Assembly (NCBI GenBank): GCA_037903475.1
Contig: JBAJFG010000190.1
Coordinates: 62,001 to 126,000, forward strand
DNA from: Ancylostoma caninum
Taxonomy: Eukaryota > Nematoda > Chromadorea > Rhabditida > Ancylostomatidae
Reading direction: 5' to 3'
DNA length: 64,000 bases
The position numbers and the translations under genes are program-made. A model generated the notes under the pieces. That model was not told the DNA's origin, searched no databases, and worked only from the letters and a program-made list of their open reading frames with translations. This document shows, in pieces, positions 58,060-64,000 of the stretch (positions are counted from its first letter, which is position 1; every line of letters begins with the position of its first letter).

Positions 58060-59570
58060 GCCTTCCATGTTCATTTCCAGAAGTTTTACATTATGATGAT
58101 CTGATTCCCCCATTTACGTCTTTTTACTTGTTATTAGATCTTATGATTGCTTCTTTTTCCCAGAACTTTCAAATTTTCAACTATGATATAAATTTCTGTT
58201 CATTTGCTCTTTACACTTAATCATAAGTTTTGTTTCTTTTCTTAAGGCATGTCTCTGTAGTGGACATTCTATTTCCCTTTTGTTTGAGCTTTTTCTCCTC
58301 CAGAAAAGCTGGAAAATTAGTCAATTATCTAGTTGCGCCAAGAAATTCGTTGACAATCAAGGCAGTGTCATCGACTTCCTTGATTTACTCCACCAGCGCA
58401 ACTCGGCCGAATTGCTATAATGCAGCTAATTGGTAGCATCCAAAAACCATTTTAACATGAGTTCTGACAAAATTGACGACATTATTCATGCTCCTCATCC
58501 ATGACAAAGTATGTTTTTCGTGGGTGCTGCCTTTAATGCCACAGAATGGTGAAAACTACTCTGCATCTCAACCAAACAGCTTTCATTGTCAATACAGGAG
58601 CAGCATCTGGTCCTCATGACATGAGTCAGGGCCATCAACAGCAGAACGTTATATGTAGTAGTCATAGAGGAAATGTGTTAACAACAATGTAGCTTTATCT
58701 TTATCCCATGCAATCATTAATGCTCATTCACAATAACAGCAAGGTCAGGGGAAGACACGCAGCTGCGGCATAATGTGAAAAAAAAGCAACGAAGATGGAA
58801 ATATCGAAATATCGTATAAAAACACGCAGAAGAAAGCCCAAGGAAACACAGGCTACCGTGAAAATCAATGAATACAATCAGAATCTAATGGCCAATGCAT
58901 TTATCTCCTCCGAGCCTCAAAGACGTACTAGTTGAGGTACAATACCTGGAAGAATTAGTAAAGCACGGCAAGCGTTGAGATGTAAGTCCTAACATGGTCA
59001 TAGCGGCATGGACTGTCTGGCACCCGCCCTACAAGTGTGGTAAACCCGCAAAACCAGACAAAAGTTCAGCGCTGTGCACCGGGTAGGTGTTTGCGAGTTC
59101 TTATTTAGCAATCGAGGATGGAGCTTGGCTTATCCCAGTGCTGGAGCTTGGCATATCCCAACGCTATCAACAACCAGGCAAAGTAGCTCGAAATAGGCCT
59201 AGATTAGCTGATAACGAAAGATGAAATAATTTGTTCAGATGAAAGCCTGATGTGGATGATCTTAAATGACGTAGCTGAAAGGTTCACTTGGAAAGATCGA
59301 TTTCACTTTGAAAAAGGCTTTTGAACTGGCCTAAATTTCAAGAAACTTTTTCATGGGTTATTAATTCAAAACGGTCGGCGTTTGAACCCCACTCCGATTA
59401 TGAAAAAGTGTTTTATCTGTGTTCGAAATCGGGTCTCCGATAGTTTTACATCTCCGTGTACTCAGAGTTTATTTAAATTTTGTTTTGATGCTGCGAGAAC
59501 ATGTGCACCAAGTGCATGTGGTGTACCATTTATTTTATTTTTTCCCAAATCCGGTCGTCATTGAACCTCG
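58060..59570. other. Stretch without a recognised gene
   Basis: Apart from the inverted VGAAFN-coding fragment near 58,526-58,560, no gene or clear repeat was recognised. Confidence 0.35.
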
Positions 59571-59574
59571 GCAT

Positions 59575-59630
59575 AGTAGTCAGTAGATGAACTTATTAGC
59601 CCAACACGAGGTTAGTGATACTCTTTATTG
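59575..59630 (+). repeat. Inverted terminal copy, Penelope-like element
   Basis: Reads ATGAACTTATTAGCCCAACA then CGAGGTTAGTGATACTCTTT, matching the minus strand of 63,784-63,836 at most positions. Confidence 0.6.
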
Positions 59631-59861
59631 GCCAATGTTACGGTGGCTCCACCTTCTTCAAGGCCTGAAAGCACCAAACGATCTATGAGGGTAGCCGCGC
59701 AAATGTCTCTTCAGTCACACATCAGAACGAGGCCATACTCCAAAAACCAGCAAACCCCCTAGGAAGTCGGAATCTCACCTCTGCAAGTCCACCAAACGCT
59801 GGTAGTGTCAGTGACGACCAAATGCGTTAGACTTGGCAGTAGAGTGAAGTCATATCTTGGC

Positions 59862-59996
59862 TTAGATATCACATAATTTGAGATATGGAAGGAGTTCATT
59901 GGTTATGGTGGGGCACTCCTCTTTGCGGTTCATTTTTGGATTTTCGGTGTGAATCCAAAACGCTTCAAGAGTTTTGCGTGCGTAAATCTCTGCTTC
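59862..59996 (-). pseudogene. Penelope-like GIY-YIG ORF, C-terminal part
   Basis: From the RTE junction the minus strand reads EAEIYARKTLEAFWI, then NPKMNRKEEC and ITNELLPYL, ending in a TAA at 59,862-59,864. The ARKTLEAFWI and MNRKEEC..TNEL blocks are typical of the end of Penelope-like GIY-YIG ORFs as I remember them. It was joined to the part at 63,406-63,827 before the RTE inserted. Confidence 0.75.
59984..59996. repeat. RTE target duplication, left
   Basis: AAATCTCTGCTTC, identical to 63,406-63,418. Confidence 0.85.
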
Positions 59997-60002
59997 CACG
60001 GA

Positions 60003-60023
60003 TCTCCCTCATACGAGGGATCC
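60003..60023 (+). promoter_or_regulatory. Hairpin at the 5' end of the RTE
   Basis: GGATCTCCCTC and GAGGGATCC pair around ATAC, with one unpaired T. It may be a structural element of the RNA; function unknown. Confidence 0.4.
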
Positions 60024-60046
60024 CAGCCGGTTAGTCGCGAGGCTAC

Positions 60047-63000
60047 GTGGCGCGTCCCCAGGTGGCGGATAGGGGGCTAATCGCGGACCAAACGCGACCT
60101 TGTGCCTGCCCTGAGACGCGGGTGGATTCAGGGGATGGACTCCCTGTCTCTGCAGTGTCGGAACGATCTATACCTTCTGTCAGCGCGTGGACATGTTCAT
60201 GCATGCGTGCATGGGTGTGCTTGCGTGTCTGCAGATTGTATCCTGCACATCTATCCGACCAAAAGCCCTGCATTCAAGTGACTGGGAGGTACAAGGGAGG
60301 CGGTTCGGAGTCGCCTCCAACAAATAAGCTCCATCGTCCACTCCCGGGAAGCCCGGCTAACTTCCCGGTGAAATCACACTCTAGCCTCCCACGGGGGAAT
60401 AGAGCCCAGCAAGCTATCTCCTGTGGGAATCAAATTTTTCAAGCTCGACACAGCAATATTAGAGAGTGTTCCCCTGATCTCGGAAGAGTCACTGGTACGG
60501 CAGCGCCAGTGAGGACGAGGTCCGAGGGGTTATCTAGGCTGCCTAAAACCAGAAGGACTATGATGACGGTCTGTACCTTCAACGCACGCACGCTTGCATC
60601 GGAGGCTTCCATCGAGGATTTGATGATGCAGGCCAGGAAGATCAGGTACGACGTCATCGGACTGACCGAGACGAGGAGACACCGACCATTGAACGCCACC
60701 TTCGACACTGGAGAAGAACTGTTCCTTGGAACCTGCGACAGTAGAGGAGTTGGTGGAGTCGGTGTCCTCGTCAACACGAACTTGGTCATGAACATCGACT
60801 CATTCGAACAGCTAACAACCCGAATCGGACGTTTGCGGTTGAGAAGATGTGGATCAATACCGGCCTTGACAATCTTCGTCGCCTACGCTCCAACATCCAG
60901 CTACGACGAAGGGGATATCGAGGCCTTCTATATGGACTTGGAGAAGTTCTACAGGGAAGACCACGCATTCTACAAGATCATCGTTGGCGATTTCAACGCC
61001 AAGATTGGTCCTAGGAGAACGCCTGAGGAACTTCACATCGGTACCCACGGCCTGCAGTGGAACGAACAGGGAGAGAGGCTGTCTGAGTTCATCATGACGA
61101 CGAAGACCATCCATGGTAACTCACAATTTCAGAAGCCAACCTCCCTACGCTGGACGTGGGAGTCACCCGGTGGAGAGTACCATAATGAAATTGACCACAT
61201 CATCGTCAATCGAAGGTTCTGCCTGACCGACGTCGGTGTTGTACCAAAGTTCTACACCGGATCCGACCATCGCCTCCTTCGTGCAAGATTCTTCTTCTCA
61301 CGCAAAGGAGAGAAAGCCGTGAAGTTTAAGAGAAGGAGTCCCAAACCCGTCATCAATTGGGATCTTTTCACTTCGCTAGCCGGCTTTTGGGAAGATGCGG
61401 TTGTCGACAACATCGACGAAGAGTACGATCGGCTTGTACAGCATCTCCGCGACAGCGCAAAGAGCGCTGAGGGTTTAAGAGTCACCAAGAGACGACTGTC
61501 TTACGAGACCCTCGAGCTTATACGCCAGCGTGGAGCCGCGAGAGCCGCAGGCAACTACCAGTTAACGTCCGAGCTCGCAAAACGGTGCAGAGAAGCGATA
61601 AAAGAAGACCTAAAGGAGAGACGAGCAGCAGTGTTGGCCGAAGCCGCAGAGGCAGGGAAAAGCATTCGCTGCACCCGCCGAGACTTCGCCAATCGCAAGA
61701 CCAAGATGTCCGCCCTCCGGCGCCCAGACGGAACAATTTCTTCATCAAGACGGGTAATGGAGAAGGTCATCTACGACTTCTACTCGGATCTCTTCGATAG
61801 CCACGTCCACCTCCCTCAATGTCATCTTAGGGAGGACGGGTATGTTGTCCCATCGGTTCTCCCTTCCGAAATCCGACATGCCATCAAGTCGGTGAAGAAC
61901 CGTACAGCACCAGGCCCCGACAGGATTCGACCGGAACATCTGAAGAACCTACCGCCAATTCTCATTACCACCTTGGCTAGGCTTTTCACGCGGTACCTGT
62001 CGGAATGCAAGGTACCTAACCAATGGAAGACCAGCAGGACTGTGTTGCTGTACAAGAAGGGAGACCCGCAGGATATTGGCAATTATCGCCCCATCTGCCT
62101 ACTGTCCGTCGTCTACAAGCTTTTCACGCGAGTGATCCTCAATAGGATCGAAAGGACACTAGACGAGGGACAGCCGTGCGAGCAAGCAGGGTTTCGAAAA
62201 GGATTCAGTACGATCGACCACATACACACCGTCACTAGACTCATCGAAGTATCGCGAGAGTATAAGATGCCCCTCTGTCTCACGTTCATCGATTTGAAGA
62301 AAGCCTTCGACTCTGTTGAGACGGAAGCGGTGTTGGAAGCCCTGGGCAACCAGGGCATACCTACTCAATACATCAAGGTATTTCGTGAGCTCTACAGCAA
62401 CTTCACGACCAGGATTTCTCCATTCTACGACGACATCACCATCGACGTCAAGAGAGGGGTTCGGCAAGGCGATACCGTGTCGCCAAAACTGTTCAGCGCC
62501 ACTCTGGAAGACGTCATGCGGAAACTGGAATGGGATAGCATGGGAGTGCAAGTTGATGGCCGGCGACTTAGTCATCTTCGCTTCGCTGACGACATCGTTC
62601 TTATAACACCAACCATCAGCGAAGCGGAACAGATGCTGGCCGACTTCGAGGACGCGTGTGGAAAGATTGGTCTCCAGCTGAATCTGACGAAGACGATGTT
62701 CATGAAGAACGGATGGGTCCCGGATGCCCCATTCTCGCTCAACGGAACGACCATATCCGAATGTTCCAGCTACGTATACCTAGGTCGGGAAGTCAACATG
62801 ATGAACGACCTCGCTCCAGAGCTGGGCAGGAGGAAAAGAGCGGCTTGGGGAGCTTACAAGAGCATCGAGGACGTAGTGAAGAAGACGAAGAACACCAGGC
62901 TCCGTGCCCACCTCTTCAACACAACCGTTCTCCCTGCTTTGACCTACGCCTCAGAAACCTGGGCGTTGCGCAAGCAGGATGAGAATGCGGTCAACGTCAT

Positions 63001-63403
63001 CGAACGCTCCATCGAGAGGGTGATGCTAGGAATAACCCGCCTCACGCAAGTGAGGGCTGGAATACGGAGCTCCACCCTTCGTCAGCAATCGAAGATCAGG
63101 GACGCTGCCGCTTACGCCAAGTTGAGTAAGATTAGGTGGGCCGGACACGTGATGCGTTTTAACGACAACCGTTGGACAAGAGCCGTCAGCGACTGGACTC
63201 CACGGGACGTTAAGCGCACGACAGGAAGACCACCGACCCGTTGGTCAGACTTCTTCACGAAGTCCTTCAAGGATAGATACGATGCTCTCCGTGTCCCTCG
63301 AACGGACAGAATCCACTGGACAACTCTGGCTCGCGAGAGGGACAAATGGAAGGATTGCTGGCGCCCGCTCGGTACACCCGAAGATCAACGGGAGTCAAGG
63401 TGA
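60047..63403 (+). CDS. RTE ORF: APE endonuclease and reverse transcriptase
   Basis: 1118 codons from the first ATG. The conserved part begins at MMTVCTFNART (residues 172-182), so ATG 60,560 is a plausible alternative start. Endonuclease: N179 (FNART), E208 (LTETR), GDFNAKIG near 313-320, IDHIIVN near 385-391, SDHR at about 406-409; all catalytic blocks are present. It nicks the target to prime copying. RT: TAPGPDRIRPEHL near 620; WKTSRTVLLYKKGD..NYRPICLLS near 660-687; FIDLKKAFDSV near 746-756; RGVRQGDTVSP near 803-813; FADD at about 846-849. A C-terminal GRPPTRWSDFF block near 1062-1072 is usual in this clade. No stop or frameshift is seen, so the protein could be active. It is the only intact polymerase in the window. 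Confidence 0.92.
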   Translation: MARPQVADRGLIADQTRPCACPETRVDSGDGLPVSAVSERSIPSVSAWTCSCMRAWVCLRVCRLYPAHLSDQKPCIQVTGRYKGGGSESPPTNKLHRPLPGSPANFPVKSHSSLPRGNRAQQAISCGNQIFQARHSNIRECSPDLGRVTGTAAPVRTRSEGLSRLPKTRRTMMTVCTFNARTLASEASIEDLMMQARKIRYDVIGLTETRRHRPLNATFDTGEELFLGTCDSRGVGGVGVLVNTNLVMNIDSFEQLTTRIGRLRLRRCGSIPALTIFVAYAPTSSYDEGDIEAFYMDLEKFYREDHAFYKIIVGDFNAKIGPRRTPEELHIGTHGLQWNEQGERLSEFIMTTKTIHGNSQFQKPTSLRWTWESPGGEYHNEIDHIIVNRRFCLTDVGVVPKFYTGSDHRLLRARFFFSRKGEKAVKFKRRSPKPVINWDLFTSLAGFWEDAVVDNIDEEYDRLVQHLRDSAKSAEGLRVTKRRLSYETLELIRQRGAARAAGNYQLTSELAKRCREAIKEDLKERRAAVLAEAAEAGKSIRCTRRDFANRKTKMSALRRPDGTISSSRRVMEKVIYDFYSDLFDSHVHLPQCHLREDGYVVPSVLPSEIRHAIKSVKNRTAPGPDRIRPEHLKNLPPILITTLARLFTRYLSECKVPNQWKTSRTVLLYKKGDPQDIGNYRPICLLSVVYKLFTRVILNRIERTLDEGQPCEQAGFRKGFSTIDHIHTVTRLIEVSREYKMPLCLTFIDLKKAFDSVETEAVLEALGNQGIPTQYIKVFRELYSNFTTRISPFYDDITIDVKRGVRQGDTVSPKLFSATLEDVMRKLEWDSMGVQVDGRRLSHLRFADDIVLITPTISEAEQMLADFEDACGKIGLQLNLTKTMFMKNGWVPDAPFSLNGTTISECSSYVYLGREVNMMNDLAPELGRRKRAAWGAYKSIEDVVKKTKNTRLRAHLFNTTVLPALTYASETWALRKQDENAVNVIERSIERVMLGITRLTQVRAGIRSSTLRQQSKIRDAAAYAKLSKIRWAGHVMRFNDNRWTRAVSDWTPRDVKRTTGRPPTRWSDFFTKSFKDRYDALRVPRTDRIHWTTLARERDKWKDCWRPLGTPEDQRESR

Positions 63404-63405
63404 TC

Positions 63406-63418
63406 AAATCTCTGCTTC
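63406..63418. repeat. RTE target duplication, right
   Basis: AAATCTCTGCTTC, two bases after the RTE stop codon. Confidence 0.85.
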
Positions 63419-63827
63419 GAATTCAAGGATTGTGGTTTCTACTTCATAATCGACACCGTTGTGCACTCGCATTCAATGACAACCTAGAGGAGTAGATGTA
63501 CGAGAACTCGATTTCACCTCAAGGTGCTCCTTGATTCGAACACGGAGTGGCCGTGCAGTTTCAACAATGTATTTATTGTATTGTATTAACAACGTCAATG
63601 CATTTCCTATATTTGATCATGTATATGACACACGATCTCATGCAGTCACCTTCCCTGCCAAACGGGCAAATTACGCAGTTAGGTGTTATGCAGAGGCGGT
63701 CGTAAATACGGTTCCGGATTAATTGGTGCTTCAGGTTCCTTGGTGGTATTTCTACGATGACCAAATTTTCCAATCCTGCTAGACAAAGAGTATTACTAAC
63801 CTCGCGTTCGGCTAATAAGTTTACCAA
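63406..63827 (-). pseudogene. Penelope-like GIY-YIG ORF, N-terminal part
   Basis: The minus strand from 63,827 reads MVNLLAEREVSNTL, then NLKHQLIRNRIYD and a Cys cluster (CITPNCVICPFGREGDC), the zinc-finger-like block that precedes the GIY-YIG domain in Penelope-like elements. After a frameshift near 63,572 it continues YIVETARPLRVRIKEHLE (usual form YIGETGRPL.VRIKEHL) and TPLGCH, then a TGA at 63,473-63,475, then VETTILEFEAEI to the RTE junction. The frameshift and stop mean the ORF is dead independently of the RTE insertion. Confidence 0.75.
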
Positions 63828-63836
63828 CTGACTATA
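63784..63836 (-). repeat. Inverted terminal copy, Penelope-like element
   Basis: Minus-strand counterpart of 59,575-59,630. A splice-acceptor-like TATAGTCAG lies at its outer edge. Confidence 0.6.
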
Positions 63837-64000
63837 TTATTTTTGTTTTACTCAAAAAAATTGCAGAATGGAGATGGAAGAGAGGAACACTTCCAGAAAA
63901 TTACAAAAGATAGCATCCAGCAATATTTGCATACAACGGAATTCTGCAGGAGCGTCTAGTTGAAACTTCGAAATTTTGACTTTCCTAGAGCACACGATCG
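63837..64000. other. Window end, no feature seen
   Basis: No coding or repeat signal recognised beyond the Penelope-like element. Confidence 0.3.

Larger units (their letters stand above)
59997..63405 (+). mobile_element. Full-length RTE-type non-LTR retrotransposon
   Basis: Bounded by a perfect 13-bp duplication. It starts CACGGATCTCCC, has a 50-base 5' region with the hairpin GGATCTCCCTC..GAGGGATCC (60,003-60,023), one long intact ORF, and only two bases after the stop codon. A very short 3' end, no poly-A tail, and an APE endonuclease plus RT on one ORF fit the RTE clade. The intact frame and perfect duplication indicate recent insertion. Confidence 0.85.
59575..63836 (-). mobile_element. 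Decayed Penelope-like element, interrupted by an RTE element
   Basis: Minus-strand sequence on both sides of the RTE encodes parts of a GIY-YIG endonuclease of the type carried by Penelope-like retroelements. The two ends carry inverted copies of a sequence of about 55 bp: AACTTATTAGCC..GAGGTTAGT at 59,575-59,630 (plus) and at 63,784-63,836 (minus). Inverted or partial terminal repeats are known for Penelope-like elements. The reverse transcriptase part is not in the window, so this is a truncated copy. Confidence 0.65.

Noticed and set aside
61252..62982. Several open frames of 60-138 codons on both strands
   Set aside because: Shadows of the RTE ORF, which carries all the conserved endonuclease and RT motifs.
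1..64000. tRNA, rRNA, CRISPR arrays or bacterial operons
   Set aside because: No cloverleaf, rRNA core or repeat-spacer pattern was recognised by eye; the repeats present are transposon-derived or simple.

Overview
The window reads as a repeat-rich stretch of a nematode nuclear genome. The evidence is small exons with GT..AG introns, a multi-exon family-92 glycosyltransferase (GT92/DUF23, a family expanded in nematodes), start codons placed just after splice-acceptor-like sites (as expected with trans-splicing), and a dense mix of mariner, Helitron, hAT, BEL/Pao, RTE and Penelope-like elements. A strongylid or hookworm-like worm is my best guess, but that is inference. No rRNA, tRNA, CRISPR or bacterial-type operon was seen.

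Layout. 1-14,200: no convincing gene. It holds a decayed mariner with intact termini (2517-3783), several families of short palindromic elements, a Helitron fragment (7483-7655) and nested palindromes (10,670-11,248; 13,104-13,518). 14,207-15,303 (minus): a small spliced gene for a single-pass membrane protein with two possible C-termini. 15,400-33,000: mostly non-coding, with a large ATGA-type tetranucleotide array (22,004-22,655), a hAT MITE (24,878-25,133) and one likely trans-spliced first exon (25,602-25,794, plus). 33,012-34,869: a foldback element with arms of about 636 bp. 42,479-44,991: two short non-autonomous Helitrons.

43,656-56,751 (minus): the main host gene, a GT92 glycosyltransferase reconstructed here as 11 exons. 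Its second intron is about 8.2 kb long, mostly because a 7.1-kb BEL/Pao-type LTR retrotransposon (48,409-55,555, plus, target duplication TAACA) and a hAT MITE (55,641-55,912) sit in it. The retrotransposon has lost pol apart from protease traces, yet keeps a 585-codon ORF with three zinc knuckles placed downstream of those traces, in an unusual order.

57,000-64,000: a palindromic element, an unassigned minus-strand ORF, and a nested insertion. A full-length RTE-type non-LTR retrotransposon with an intact 1118-codon ORF (59,997-63,405) lies inside the GIY-YIG region of an older, decayed Penelope-like element on the minus strand, bounded by a perfect 13-bp target duplication.

The host genes visible here do not form a pathway. 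The window is chiefly a record of successive transposon insertions around and inside a few small-exon genes. All exon models come from reading frames, splice motifs and phase compatibility by eye; no homology search or transcript data were available.
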